A DNA stretch of 64,000 nt, taken from the NCBI RefSeq assembly GCF_000721235.1, contig NZ_JOFH01000004.1:124001-188000 (forward strand). The letters run 5' to 3'. How positions within the stretch are numbered: position 1 is the first letter of the stretch; each line of letters begins with the position of its first letter. The notes under the pieces are model-generated. The model did not search any database and was not told the DNA's origin. It was given only the letters and a program-made list of their open reading frames with translations. Shown piece by piece: positions 19,174-28,335 of this stretch. The position numbers and the translations under genes are program-made. Source of the stretch: Streptomyces olivaceus. GTDB lineage: Bacteria > Actinomycetota > Actinomycetes > Streptomycetales > Streptomycetaceae.

Positions 19174-20676
19174 CTACCGGCGCGTGTCGAGCGGGGTCTC
19201 GCGGGTCAGCGTGACCGCGGCGAGGGCGGCCGCCGCGAGGGGGACGGCCACCAGGAAGACGGACGCGAGACCCGCGGTGTAGGAGGTCCGTACGGAGTCG
19301 GCGAGTTGAGCGGGCAGTTCGGCGACGCGCTCCGGGGTGCCGAGCAGAGTGTCGGGATCCTGGCCGGAGGGGAGTCCGGAACGCAGCCGGGCCGAGATCA
19401 TCGCGCCGAACGCGGCCACGCCGACCGCACCGCCGAGCGTGCGGCTGAAGGTGGCCGCCGCTCCCGCCACTCCGACGTCGCCGGCGCCGACGGCGTTCTG
19501 CGCCACCAGCACCAGCACCTGCTGGGTCAGCCCCGTGCCCAGGCCCAGGACGGCCATGGCCCCGGCGAGCCACCACGCGGAGGTGTCCGGCGCGAGCGGC
19601 GACAGCAGGACGGCGCCGGCGGTCACCAGGGCGCAGCCGACGACCGGGAACACCTTCCAGCGGCCGGTCCGGTTGATGAGGTACCCGGAGAGGGTGGAGG
19701 CCGCGATCATCGTGCCGACCTGGGGCAGCATCAGCAGTCCGGCCCCGGTGGCCCCGTGGCCCCGCACCACCTGGAGGTACTGGGGCAGGTAGATGACGCC
19801 GCCGAACATGACCGCGCCGACCAGGAAGCTCGTCGCGCAGGCCACGGCGAGTCCGGGCCGGGCGAACAGGCTGGGCGGCAGGATCGGGTCGGCGGCGCGG
19901 CGTTCGCGGTGCACGCATCCCGCTGCCAGCACGAGCACCGCGCCGCCGAGCGCGGCCGTGGGCCAGGACGGCCACGGCCACGCCCGGCCACCTGCCGACA
20001 GCAGCAGCACGAGAGTGGACGCGCAGGCCGCGAGCAGGGCGCCGCCGAGGACGTCGACGCCGCCGCGAGGGGCGTCGGGGACGCGGTGCGGTGCGAGCCG
20101 CACCAGCAGGGCGGCGGCCAGGGCGACGGGGATGACGCCGAGGAAGCACCAGCGCCAGCCGAGCCCGGGCACGCCGACGAGGAGCCCGCCGACCAGGGGT
20201 CCGGCGACGGAGGCGGTGCCGAACGCCACGCCGAACCAGCCGGTGTAGAGGCCGCGTCGGCGTGCCGGGACGAGTCCGGCGACGAGGGCGTTGGTGAGCG
20301 CGAGGACGCCGCCCGCGCCGACGCCCTGCAGTGCGCGCCCGGCGATCAGCACGCTCATCTCCGGTGCGCAGCCGGCCACCAGTGAGCCCGCGACGAAGAC
20401 GCCGAGCGCGGCCAGGAGCAGCGGCCTGGGTCCCTTGCGGTCGGCGGCCTTCCCCCACAGCGGCGTCGCGACCGTCATGGTGAGCAGGGCCGCGCTCGCC
20501 ACCCACGGCACCTGATCCTGGCCGCCCAGCTCGCCGGCGATCGTCGGCAGCGCGATGCCGACGATCGTGTTGGTGAGCGAGCCGACGAACAGTGCGGCCA
20601 GTGCCCCGGAGAGCACCGTCCGCATGGCGGGCGCCGGGTCGGCGGGCGGCGAGGACGCGTCGGCCGGGTCAGTCAC
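19174..20676 (-). CDS. MFS exporter, DHA2 (EmrB/QacA) family
   Basis: A 500-residue transporter with 14 predicted helices. Motif A appears as LWGKAADRKGPRPLLL and motif C as GWFGVAFGTASVAGPLVGG. Such proteins use proton antiport to export drugs or metabolites. It is the last gene of the eight-gene minus-strand operon. Its GTG start at 20676 overlaps the end of the preceding dehydratase-like gene by 8 bp. In that context it may export the pathway product or a toxic intermediate. Confidence 0.87.
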   Translation of the reverse strand: MTDPADASSPPADPAPAMRTVLSGALAALFVGSLTNTIVGIALPTIAGELGGQDQVPWVASAALLTMTVATPLWGKAADRKGPRPLLLAALGVFVAGSLVAGCAPEMSVLIAGRALQGVGAGGVLALTNALVAGLVPARRRGLYTGWFGVAFGTASVAGPLVGGLLVGVPGLGWRWCFLGVIPVALAAALLVRLAPHRVPDAPRGGVDVLGGALLAACASTLVLLLSAGGRAWPWPSWPTAALGGAVLVLAAGCVHRERRAADPILPPSLFARPGLAVACATSFLVGAVMFGGVIYLPQYLQVVRGHGATGAGLLMLPQVGTMIAASTLSGYLINRTGRWKVFPVVGCALVTAGAVLLSPLAPDTSAWWLAGAMAVLGLGTGLTQQVLVLVAQNAVGAGDVGVAGAAATFSRTLGGAVGVAAFGAMISARLRSGLPSGQDPDTLLGTPERVAELPAQLADSVRTSYTAGLASVFLVAVPLAAAALAAVTLTRETPLDTRR

Positions 20677-21922
20677 CGGCGCGCACGCGCCGGTCGAGCC
20701 AGTCGCCGACCGTGCGGGTGAGGGCGTCGCCGTCGGCGCTGCGCGCGTCCACGTTGTCGGCGTGCAGTTCCAGCACCGGGATGCCGGCGGCCTCCAGGGC
20801 GCGGGTCGTGAAGTAACTGCCGCGCGCGTCCTCGGAGACCAGGTGCACGACCCCGTCGACGCCGTGGTGGCGGGCCTCCTTCACGTACCACTCGGCCGAC
20901 CAGGGCGGGGTGTAGAGCTGGTCGGAGAAGGCGGCGAAGCGGGCGGCGAGGGCGCGCAGCGGGTCGCCGCCGTAGCGCAGGTAGCCGTCGGCGGCGATCG
21001 CGAGGTACATGGACCAGACGAACACCGCGCCGTGGCTCTGCTCGAAGCGCCGGTAGAAGTCGAGGTCGAACCAGAGCCCGCGGCCGATCCACATGAGCCT
21101 GGCCCGTTCTTCGGGGCAGACGGCCGCCCCGGTGGAGACGCGCTCGGCGACCTCGTCGTGGAAGGCGCGGGCGGCGTCGCGTGCCCAGGTGGTGCCGCGG
21201 TGCCACTGCGGGATCATCACGCTGGGGATGCTGTCGTTGACCGGCAGCGGGCAGGGGCGGGCGCGGGCGATCAGGTCGCGGGTGCGGCGGTTCCACTCCT
21301 GCTGCTCGTTGACGAGGTCCATGACCTCGGCGAAGCGGGTCTCGGAGAACACCCGGCCGGTGGTCTGCTCCAGGAACCGGATGAGTCCTTCGAGTTCACC
21401 GGTCATCAGGTCCAGGCGGTCGCTGCCGACGGCCCGTTCCCAGTCGCGCGGCATCAGTTCCCACCAGCGGGCGGGGACGTCGTTCTCGGCGGCGCTCTCC
21501 AACGGGTAGAAGGAGACGCCCGGTTGGGTGTCCCAGATGTCGAAGATCTTGCGGGAGGCGTCGCCGGTGGTCTCCGTGAGCACGATGGTGGGCCGGGGCA
21601 GGCCGCCCCAGGGCGCGTTCGCCGGGTCGGGGTCGAAGGCCGAGGCCAGGGGGATGGAGCTGTACTGCTCGCTGTCGTCGGGGTAGCCGCGCTCGCGCAG
21701 GAGCCCGAGGTAGTCCTGGGCGCGTCGTTTGGCCGTGACGATCGAGGACCACCACTGGTTGACGACGTACGGGATGCCCATGGCGCGGAAGATCTCCTGC
21801 GGGGCGTCGGCGTTGACCAGGGCGAGGTCCCCGCCGGCGGCCACTTCCTGGTGCAGGTCGGCGAACCACTGCCGCTGGTGGGCGGTGGCCGCCGACGCGG
21901 AGGCCAGTCGGGCGGCGCTCAT
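20669..21922 (-). CDS. 2-hydroxyacyl-CoA dehydratase-like subunit (HgdB/BcrC-type) lacking cluster cysteines
   Basis: A 417-residue protein with the D-component fold of 2-hydroxyacyl-CoA dehydratases and benzoyl-CoA reductases: MGIPYVVNQWWSSIVTAKR near residue 48, PTIVLTETTGDASRK at 111-125, and GVDGVVHLVSEDARGSYFTT at 355-373 followed by AGIPVLELHADNVDARS. Classical members read TTCDGKKK and SCKPY/SCRPY at the last two places; here the Cys positions are Gly120 and Glu/Asp. Only two cysteines exist (224 and 269), so a normal [4Fe-4S] site is unlikely. The start overlaps the partner gene (ATGA). No activator ATPase gene is seen in the operon. Confidence 0.8.
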   Translation of the reverse strand: MSAARLASASAATAHQRQWFADLHQEVAAGGDLALVNADAPQEIFRAMGIPYVVNQWWSSIVTAKRRAQDYLGLLRERGYPDDSEQYSSIPLASAFDPDPANAPWGGLPRPTIVLTETTGDASRKIFDIWDTQPGVSFYPLESAAENDVPARWWELMPRDWERAVGSDRLDLMTGELEGLIRFLEQTTGRVFSETRFAEVMDLVNEQQEWNRRTRDLIARARPCPLPVNDSIPSVMIPQWHRGTTWARDAARAFHDEVAERVSTGAAVCPEERARLMWIGRGLWFDLDFYRRFEQSHGAVFVWSMYLAIAADGYLRYGGDPLRALAARFAAFSDQLYTPPWSAEWYVKEARHHGVDGVVHLVSEDARGSYFTTRALEAAGIPVLELHADNVDARSADGDALTRTVGDWLDRRVRAGD

Positions 21923-23055
21923 CGGGCCGGCTCCGCGGGGACCCGCAGGGGTCCCGCCAGTGCGGCCAGCGCCTCGGCCGCCTCGTCGCCGAGCGCGCCG
22001 TACGGCTGCCGGCTCAGCCGCACGGACGGCAGCCCGGTCGCCTCCCGCTGGGCCGGGTAGTCCCAGCCCGGGGCGTCGTCGCGTATCCGGGCGTAACTGA
22101 CGAGGGCCTGCGCGCCGCACTCCCGGGCCGCACGCCGGGTGTGCGCGGCGCGGGCGCGGATCGAGGCGCGGGGCGCGGCGGGGCCGTTGTACTGGTAGCG
22201 CTCGGCGAGCGCGGCCTCGGTGGGGGCGGCGGTGCGGCGCAGGAAGAGCAGGTCGCCCCAGTCGTGGTCCTCGCCGACGACGAGCAGGCCGCTGTCCTCC
22301 AGGGCGGTGTAGACGTGGTCCGTGTCGTGCGGGCTTCCGGTGAGGAACACTCTGAGTCCTTCGTGCTCGGGCAGCTGGTCCGCCTCGGTGAGCAGTGCTT
22401 CGAGGAGCGCGGTGGCGCGGTCGACGGGCAGTGCGGTGGTCGCGGCCACGACGGTCAGTGCCTGGGTGCCGGTGAGGCGGGCCGGGTGCGACCGCCGCAG
22501 GGCGGCGGCTCCGGTGAGCAGTTCGCGGAGCCTGTCGTGGGCGGTGATGGCGTCGGCGAGCGCGCTGTCGCCGATCGACCGGCCGGCCCAGGTCTCGACG
22601 GTGGCGCGCAACTGGCCGAGTTTGGCCCGCACATAGCGGGTGGTCGTGCGGTGCGGCAGGTGCAGTACGTCGACCAGGTGCACCGGTGGCAGGGCCAGGG
22701 CCGGGTCGACGCGGCGCAGTTCGCGCAGTGCGTAGAACAGCCGCAGGGACGCCTCGCAGTCACGGGAGACGACGACGCCGTCCAGGGGTCCGAAGTCGCC
22801 GTCGAGCAGGCGGGTGAGGACCGAGCGGGCCGCGGGGTCGAGCCCGGTGCCGAGGCAGCGGTCGCCGGCCGCGCTCGGGGCGCCCGGGGTGCCGGACAGG
22901 CGCAGGGGCAGCAGGCCGGCCGCGGTGATGTACTCCACGGGCACGTCGGCGCCGACGTAGCCGATCACCCCGCCGTGGTGGCGCGCTCTGAACTCGTCGG
23001 CGGCCGCGCGGCGGTCGGTGCCGTGGGAGGTGAGCCGCGCGAGGGCAGCGGACAT
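21919..23055 (-). CDS. 2-hydroxyacyl-CoA dehydratase-like partner subunit
   Basis: A 378-residue second D-component-like protein. It starts with the family pattern GGVIGYVGADVPVEYITAAG and LLPLRLSG. It retains one expected cysteine (Cys100 in VVVSRDCEASLRLF), but the later site that normally reads FCDPYGWDYP is RDDAPGWDYP (residues 325-334), and the GxDxC-type site reads GEDHDWGD. It would form the heterodimer with the 417-residue subunit, to which it is coupled by an ATGA overlap. Upstream is a CaiB-type CoA-transferase that could make the CoA substrate. Reaction unknown. Confidence 0.78.
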   Translation of the reverse strand: MSAALARLTSHGTDRRAAADEFRARHHGGVIGYVGADVPVEYITAAGLLPLRLSGTPGAPSAAGDRCLGTGLDPAARSVLTRLLDGDFGPLDGVVVSRDCEASLRLFYALRELRRVDPALALPPVHLVDVLHLPHRTTTRYVRAKLGQLRATVETWAGRSIGDSALADAITAHDRLRELLTGAAALRRSHPARLTGTQALTVVAATTALPVDRATALLEALLTEADQLPEHEGLRVFLTGSPHDTDHVYTALEDSGLLVVGEDHDWGDLLFLRRTAAPTEAALAERYQYNGPAAPRASIRARAAHTRRAARECGAQALVSYARIRDDAPGWDYPAQREATGLPSVRLSRQPYGALGDEAAEALAALAGPLRVPAEPAR

Positions 23056-23112
23056 GGGGTTCCTCCAGGTGGTACGGGTGTGCGGTGGGGCGGCGACCCG
23101 GGTGCGGCGGGA

Positions 23113-24351
23113 TCAGATCACCGACTCGGCGGCCAGCTCGGCGATCTCCTCGGGGCTGTAGCCGAGCTTCTCGCGGTACACCGCGTCGTTGTGCTCGCCG
23201 AGCGCCGGGGCGGGCCGGTCGAAGCCCGCGCGGGCGGCGGAGAACCGGATGGGGACGCCGGTGGTGGCCAGGCCCTCGACGGGGCCGTGCGTCGGGTGGA
23301 CCACCGGAACGACCTCCTCGCGCCGCTGCACGAGCGGGTCCCGTACGGCGTCCCGGGGTTCGCGCACCTCGGCCGCCGGCACGCCGTGCTCGGTGAACGC
23401 GTCGAGCGCCTCGGCCGTGGGGCGGGCGCTGCTCCACTCCCGGATCAGGGCGTGGATCTCGTCGGCGTGCCGGACCCGCTGGTCACGGCTGTGGAAGCGG
23501 GTGTCCTCGATCAGGTCGGGGCGGCCGACGGCGCGCAGGGCGCCGTGGGCGAAGGCGTCGGTGGGCGCGGAGAGCGCGATGTGCCCGTCGGCGGTCGGCA
23601 GGATGCCGAAGGGGGCGAGGCGGGGCACCATGGCGCCGGTGCGCTGGGGCATGCCGACTGCGGCGAAGGCGTCGAAGGGCTCGCACGCCACCAGGGAGGT
23701 GAGGGCGCCCAGCATCGACACGTCGACATGCTGGCCTTCGCCGCTCTGGTCGGCCTGCATGAGGGCCGACAGGGTGCCGATCACCGCGAAGAGCGGGGCG
23801 AGCATGTCGCCGACGGGCAGGCCGAAGCGCACCGGTCCCTCGTCCGGTTCGCCCGCGGTGAGCATGACGCCGGACAGCGCCTGGATGATGGAGTCCATCG
23901 CCTTGCCGGAGCCGGGGCCGCCCTGGCTGCCGAAGCCGGTGATGGACGTGTAGACGAGGCGCGGGTTCAGCTCGTGGACGGCGGCGTAGTCGATGCCGAG
24001 CCGCCCGGTCACGCCGGGGCTGTAGTTCTCGACGAGGACGTCGGCGTCGCGCACCAGGTCGGCGAAGACCCGCCGGGAGCGCTCGTCCTTGAGGTTGAGG
24101 GTGACGCTCTGCTTGTTGCGGCCGCGGGCCAGCATGGAGACCGACATGTCGTCGGGGTTCTGCCGGGAGACGGAGAGGCCGTCCCCGCCCACGTAGGGCG
24201 CGTTGTTGCGCGAGGAGTCGCCGCCGGTGGCCGGGTTCTCGACCTTGATGACGGTGGCGCCGAGCCCGGCGAGGAGCAGGGTGGCGTAGGGGCCGGCCAG
24301 CGCGGTGGTCAGGTCGATGACGGTCCGTCCGGCCAGTGGCTGGTCGCTCAT
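23113..24351 (-). CDS. Family III (CaiB/BaiF) CoA-transferase
   Basis: A 412-residue CoA-transferase. Recognisable parts are LAGRTVIDLTTALAGPYATLLL with GATVIKVENP at the N-terminus, VENYSPGVTGRLGID, and FGLPVGDMLAPLFAVIG, where the Asp of GDM is at the expected position of the catalytic aspartate. These enzymes move CoA between acids by a mixed-anhydride mechanism. In the operon it would activate the imported acid for the dehydratase-like subunits. The start at 24351 overlaps the CapA-like gene stop (ATGA). Confidence 0.9.
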   Translation of the reverse strand: MSDQPLAGRTVIDLTTALAGPYATLLLAGLGATVIKVENPATGGDSSRNNAPYVGGDGLSVSRQNPDDMSVSMLARGRNKQSVTLNLKDERSRRVFADLVRDADVLVENYSPGVTGRLGIDYAAVHELNPRLVYTSITGFGSQGGPGSGKAMDSIIQALSGVMLTAGEPDEGPVRFGLPVGDMLAPLFAVIGTLSALMQADQSGEGQHVDVSMLGALTSLVACEPFDAFAAVGMPQRTGAMVPRLAPFGILPTADGHIALSAPTDAFAHGALRAVGRPDLIEDTRFHSRDQRVRHADEIHALIREWSSARPTAEALDAFTEHGVPAAEVREPRDAVRDPLVQRREEVVPVVHPTHGPVEGLATTGVPIRFSAARAGFDRPAPALGEHNDAVYREKLGYSPEEIAELAAESVI

Positions 24352-25490
24352 GATGCCCTCTCGGTGTTCAGCTCGATCAGTACGCGGCCGTCCTCGCGGA
24401 CGAACCGGCCGTTGAGTCCCGCGGTGCGGGTGATGTGCTCGATGTAGTCGGTGACCCGCCGGCCCTCCTCGGTGCCGCCGCAGGGCACGGGGCGACCCCG
24501 GTCGTCGATCCAGCAGGGTTCGAGGGCCGCCTCGACGAGTCCGTCGGCGTCGAAGCGGCACACGGCGATCGCGGTGTTGCGGCTCTCCGGGTGGAAGGGG
24601 TAGGCGGGCATGCCGGGGTCCGGGGCGAAGCCGTACAGCTCCTTGCGGCGCCGGGCCCAGGCGGTCAGCTCGGCGCTGGAGCGGCTGCTCGCGTCCGGGG
24701 TCAGCGCGCGGGTGACGGTGACGAAGTTGCCGAGGCCGTGGAAGATCGGGCGGCCCCGGTAGGTCTCGATGCCGCGCATGATGTGGGCGTGGTGGCCGAA
24801 GACCGCGTCGGCGCCGGCGTCGACGGCGGCCCGGGCCACCGGTGACTCGTACATGGCGACGGCGGCGGGGGTGTGGCCGACGCCCTTGTGGAGGCCGACG
24901 AGGACGACGTCGGCCCGTTCGCGCAGGCGGGACACGTCGTCCTGGAGGGCGGCGAGGCTGTCCGGGTCGGCGAAGGTGTAGATCTTCGGCGGTCCGCCGG
25001 GGCTGGCGTGGTCGAGTTCGTAGTGGGTGAGGACGTGGACGTAGGCGCAGCCGGCCTTGCGGGAGGTGGCCCAGGACTCGCGCGGGCCCACGCAGTTGTA
25101 GGAGAGGACGCCGATCCGCAGTCCGCCGCGTTCGACGACGGCCGGTGTCCTGGCCTCGTCGAGGTCGGCGCCCGCGCCGGCGGTGGCGAGGCCCGCCCGG
25201 CGGGCGTGGGCGACGGTGTCGGCGACGCCCTCGGCGCCCGCGTCGTTGATGTGGTTGCCGGCGAGCGTGACGACGTCGAAGCCGGCCTCGGCGAGGGCGG
25301 TGAGGGCGGCGGGGTCGGCCGGGGGCGCGGGGACGTCGGTGCTCTGCTGGACGGTGGTGGTCGAGTGCGGGACCTCGACGTGCCCGACGGTGACGTCCGC
25401 GGCGCTCAGCAGGGCTGCCGAGGGGGCCAGGAACGAGGCGGGGTCGGGCTCGTCGAGGATGAGGTCCCCGACCGAGGCAACGGTGATCAC
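24348..25490 (-). CDS. CapA-family metallophosphoesterase-like protein
   Basis: A 380-residue member of the CapA/PgsA family. It has [16 protein letters not shown] at the N-terminus, [30 protein letters not shown] and [17 protein letters not shown], which supply the Asp, Asn and His metal ligands of the calcineurin-like fold. Well-known relatives help make poly-gamma-glutamate. No signal peptide is seen, and it sits inside a solute uptake and CoA operon, coupled by GTGA (25487-25490) to the ABC ATPase, so a soluble phosphatase or amide-ligase-like role on the pathway substrate is possible. Confidence 0.82.
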   Translation of the reverse strand: MITVASVGDLILDEPDPASFLAPSAALLSAADVTVGHVEVPHSTTTVQQSTDVPAPPADPAALTALAEAGFDVVTLAGNHINDAGAEGVADTVAHARRAGLATAGAGADLDEARTPAVVERGGLRIGVLSYNCVGPRESWATSRKAGCAYVHVLTHYELDHASPGGPPKIYTFADPDSLAALQDDVSRLRERADVVLVGLHKGVGHTPAAVAMYESPVARAAVDAGADAVFGHHAHIMRGIETYRGRPIFHGLGNFVTVTRALTPDASSRSSAELTAWARRRKELYGFAPDPGMPAYPFHPESRNTAIAVCRFDADGLVEAALEPCWIDDRGRPVPCGGTEEGRRVTDYIEHITRTAGLNGRFVREDGRVLIELNTERAS

Positions 25491-26344
25491 GTGACGGTCT
25501 CCTGAGGGGTGGCGGGGCTGTCGCCGTGCCGGGGATCGGGGTGGCGGGGGTCGTGGCGGGGGTCGCGCCGGCGGGAGTCGTGGTGCCGGGAGAGGAACGA
25601 ACGCAGGCGCGCGGTGCGGGGGTTGGTGAGCATCTCGTCGGGCGTTCCGCTCTCGACGATGCGGCCGGCCTCCATGAACACGCAGCGGTCGGCGACCTCG
25701 CGGGCGAAGGCGATCTCGTGGGTGACCACGACCATCGTCATGCCGTCGGCGGCCAACTGCCGCATCACGCCCAGTACTTCCTCGACCAGCTCGGGATCGA
25801 GGGCGCTGGTGGGCTCGTCGAAGAGCATGACGCGGGGCCGGGCGGCGACGGCCCGGGCGATCGCGACCCGCTGCTGCTGGCCGCCGGAGAGCTGGCGCGG
25901 GTAGTGGCCGGCGCGGTCGGCGAGGCCGACGCGTTCGAGCAGGGCGCGGGCCTCGGTCTCGGCCTCCTCGCGGGAGCGGCCGTGGACGCGCACCGGCGCC
26001 TCGGTGATGTTGCGCAGCACGGTGAAGTGCGGGATGAGGTGGAACTGCTGGAAGACCATGCTCATCCGCCCGCGCTGGGCGGCGACCCTGCGGGCGCTCA
26101 GCGGGCGCAGGGCGCCGCGGTGGCGTTCGTGGCCGAGCAGTTCGTCGTCGAGGTGGATGGCGCCGGAGTCGATGGTCTCCAGCTGGTGCACGCACCGGAT
26201 GAGGGTCGACTTGCCGGAGCCGGAGGGCCCGATGACGGTGACGACCTCCCCGTCGGCGACGTCGAGGTCGACCCCGTCGAGGGCGGCGTGGTCGCCGAAG
26301 TTCTTGCGGATGCCCCGCACGCGCAGGGCGGGTTCAGTGGTCAT
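25487..26344 (-). CDS. Polar amino-acid-type ABC transporter ATPase
   Basis: A 285-residue GlnQ/HisP-type ATPase with Walker [16 protein letters not shown], the PAAT-family [17 protein letters not shown]-loop, signature [14 protein letters not shown], Walker [15 protein letters not shown] and the switch His in [10 protein letters not shown]. The C-terminus carries an odd basic/acidic repeat ([15 protein letters not shown]). Starts at the ATGA overlap with the permease gene. Confidence 0.93.
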   Translation of the reverse strand: MTTEPALRVRGIRKNFGDHAALDGVDLDVADGEVVTVIGPSGSGKSTLIRCVHQLETIDSGAIHLDDELLGHERHRGALRPLSARRVAAQRGRMSMVFQQFHLIPHFTVLRNITEAPVRVHGRSREEAETEARALLERVGLADRAGHYPRQLSGGQQQRVAIARAVAARPRVMLFDEPTSALDPELVEEVLGVMRQLAADGMTMVVVTHEIAFAREVADRCVFMEAGRIVESGTPDEMLTNPRTARLRSFLSRHHDSRRRDPRHDPRHPDPRHGDSPATPQETVT

Positions 26345-27270
26345 GCGGACGCTCCGTCAGAGGTCTTCTTCGGACGGCGGGCTGCGCCGCCGGTGGTGTG
26401 GCCCCGGGAGAAGTGCCGCTCCAGCCAGCGCTGTCCGACGGTGAACAGCGTGACCACGGCGAGGTACCAGAGGCAGGCCACGATGAGCATGGGGACGATC
26501 TCGTAGGTGCGGTTGTAGACGACCTGGACCGAGTGCAGCAGATCGGCCATGGCGATCACCGAGACCAGCGCTGTTCCCTTGAGCACGCTGATGAACTGGC
26601 TGCCGCCCGGCGGGATGATCACGCGCATCGCCTGCGGGAGCACCACGCGGAAGAAGGTCTGGCCCGGGGTGAAACCCATGGCGCGGGCCGCGTCGCGCTG
26701 CCCCTGCTCCACGCCGAGGAGCCCGCCGCGGATGATCTCCGCCATGTACGCGGACTCGACGAGCGACAGTCCGACGACGGCGGCCGTCACCGGGGTGATC
26801 ACCTCGTTGGCGTCCCAGGAGGCGAACTCGGGACCGAAGGGGACCCCGATGGAGATGCGCGGCAGGAGGTAGGCGAGGTTGAACCAGAAGATGAGCTGCA
26901 CCAGCGGCGGAATGCCGCGGAACACGCCGATGTAGAGGGTGGCGGCCCAGCGGACGGGCGGGAACCCGGACATCTGCGCCGCCGCCAGGATCGCGCCGAT
27001 CACGGCGCCGATCACGGTGGCCGCGACGGCGAGCCACACCGTGGTGCCGAGTCCGGAGAGCACCGAGGGTTCGAGGAGGTACTCCGCGACGACGTCCCAC
27101 TCCAGGCGCGGGTTGGTCACCAGGAAGTGGACGAGGAGCACGGCCACGAGCGCGAGGAGCACGCCGGCCACCACCCGCCAGGGGCGTACGCGCCGCCTGG
27201 ACAGGGCGACGTCGTCGGTCCGCGGGTCGGTGGAACTCTTGCTCACCGTCGGTGAGATGGGTCCGGCCAC
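26341..27270 (-). CDS. Polar amino-acid-type ABC transporter permease
   Basis: A 309-residue HisM/GlnP-type permease. It has a long cytoplasmic N-terminus, then five to six helices and the EAA-like loop [26 protein letters not shown], with the typical [19 protein letters not shown] segment. Only one permease gene is present, so it would act as a homodimer. It lies 3 bp after the binding-protein gene and overlaps the ATPase gene by 4 bp. Confidence 0.92.
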   Translation of the reverse strand: MAGPISPTVSKSSTDPRTDDVALSRRRVRPWRVVAGVLLALVAVLLVHFLVTNPRLEWDVVAEYLLEPSVLSGLGTTVWLAVAATVIGAVIGAILAAAQMSGFPPVRWAATLYIGVFRGIPPLVQLIFWFNLAYLLPRISIGVPFGPEFASWDANEVITPVTAAVVGLSLVESAYMAEIIRGGLLGVEQGQRDAARAMGFTPGQTFFRVVLPQAMRVIIPPGGSQFISVLKGTALVSVIAMADLLHSVQVVYNRTYEIVPMLIVACLWYLAVVTLFTVGQRWLERHFSRGHTTGGAARRPKKTSDGASA

Positions 27271-27273
27271 GGT

Positions 27274-28197
27274 TCAGCTCTCTTCGCCGGCGATGTTCAG
27301 GACGGGTCGGTCGACCATCACGTCCTTCAGCCCCCAGTGCTCCATGACGCGCCGGTACTCACCGTTGTCGACGAGCTTCTGGAACGCCTTCTGGACCACC
27401 GGCCCGAGCCCGCCCTCCTTGGGCACGAGGAGGGCGAGGTTGTCGGTGGTGGCGCCCTGCTCCTCGGTCTGGGTGACGTACTCGTACTTGTCCGACTGGG
27501 ACTCGGTGACGTCGATGGCGGCGGCCTGGGTCATCCCGGCGGCGTCGGCGCGGCCGGACTGCGCGGCGAGCAGGGTGGCGTTGGTGTCGTCGAGCCCGAT
27601 CGACTCGGCGGCCGGCCTGCCCTGCCCGGTGCAGAACTTGGACAGCTTCTCCAACTGGCCCTCGACGATGCTCGCCTTCACCACGGCGACCTGCTTGCCG
27701 CACAGGTCGGCGGCGGAGGAGATCCCGGCCTTGCCCGTCCTGGGCACGACGTAGGACGTGCGGCTGGTCATCCAGGTGACGGTGTCGAACTGGCGCTCGC
27801 GTTCGGCGGTGGCCTGCACGGGTCCGTTGAAGCCGTTGTAGCGCCCGCTGAGCATGCCCTGGAGCGCGGCGGGGAGGTTGTTCACGATTCTGATCTCGGT
27901 GCGTACTCCGAGTACCTGCCCGAGTGCTTCCTGCAGGTCCGTGTCGATGCCCGTCACGGTGCCGTCGGCGCCGACCGAGCGGAAGGGCGGGTGCGAGTCA
28001 CCCGCGAACCGCAGGACGCCGGCGTCCTTGACCGACTGCGGCAGGGCGTCGTGGAGTGCCTTCACCTCGGGAACGGAGGGCTTGGAGACGCCTTCCTCCT
28101 CGTCCGCGGCGCAGCCGGCGAGAATCACGGCGGAGACGAGCGCGGTCGTGAGGGTGCAACATGTTCGCCACCGACGGTGGCCTCGAAAGTTACGCAT
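27274..28197 (-). CDS. ABC transporter substrate-binding lipoprotein (family 3)
   Basis: A 307-residue binding protein with a lipoprotein signal: basic HRRWR, hydrophobic stretch and lipobox LAGC. The mature part has the family-3 pattern VLRFAGDSHPPFRSVGADG and GIDTDLQEALGQVLG, followed by a DLCGKQVAVVKAS hinge region. It captures a polar amino-acid-like solute. The ATG at 28197 is preferred over 28215 because GGGAA is about 9 nt upstream. It is the first gene of the eight-gene operon and faces the PaaX-type regulator. Confidence 0.9.
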   Translation of the reverse strand: MRNFRGHRRWRTCCTLTTALVSAVILAGCAADEEEGVSKPSVPEVKALHDALPQSVKDAGVLRFAGDSHPPFRSVGADGTVTGIDTDLQEALGQVLGVRTEIRIVNNLPAALQGMLSGRYNGFNGPVQATAERERQFDTVTWMTSRTSYVVPRTGKAGISSAADLCGKQVAVVKASIVEGQLEKLSKFCTGQGRPAAESIGLDDTNATLLAAQSGRADAAGMTQAAAIDVTESQSDKYEYVTQTEEQGATTDNLALLVPKEGGLGPVVQKAFQKLVDNGEYRRVMEHWGLKDVMVDRPVLNIAGEES

Positions 28198-28252
28198 GAA
28201 GGTGTTCCCTTGCATGGGGAGAGATCCGCGTCATTGTCGGTATCGATGCCGA

Positions 28253-28308
28253 GCGTCGCATGAGGTGTCGCCTATGACAAGAGTCGTGCGATACTTTCGA
28301 TGCGACGC
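28253..28308. promoter_or_regulatory. Nine-base inverted repeat between the ABC/CoA operon and the PaaX-type gene
   Basis: GCGTCGCAT at 28253-28261 and its exact reverse complement ATGCGACGC at 28300-28308, 38 bp apart, bracket the divergent promoter region (GATACT -10 candidate at 28290-28295 on plus). Helically phased arms like these are a plausible binding site for the divergent regulator. Confidence 0.45.
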
Positions 28309-28335
28309 GAAGGCCACCGAAGGAACCGAGGTGCC

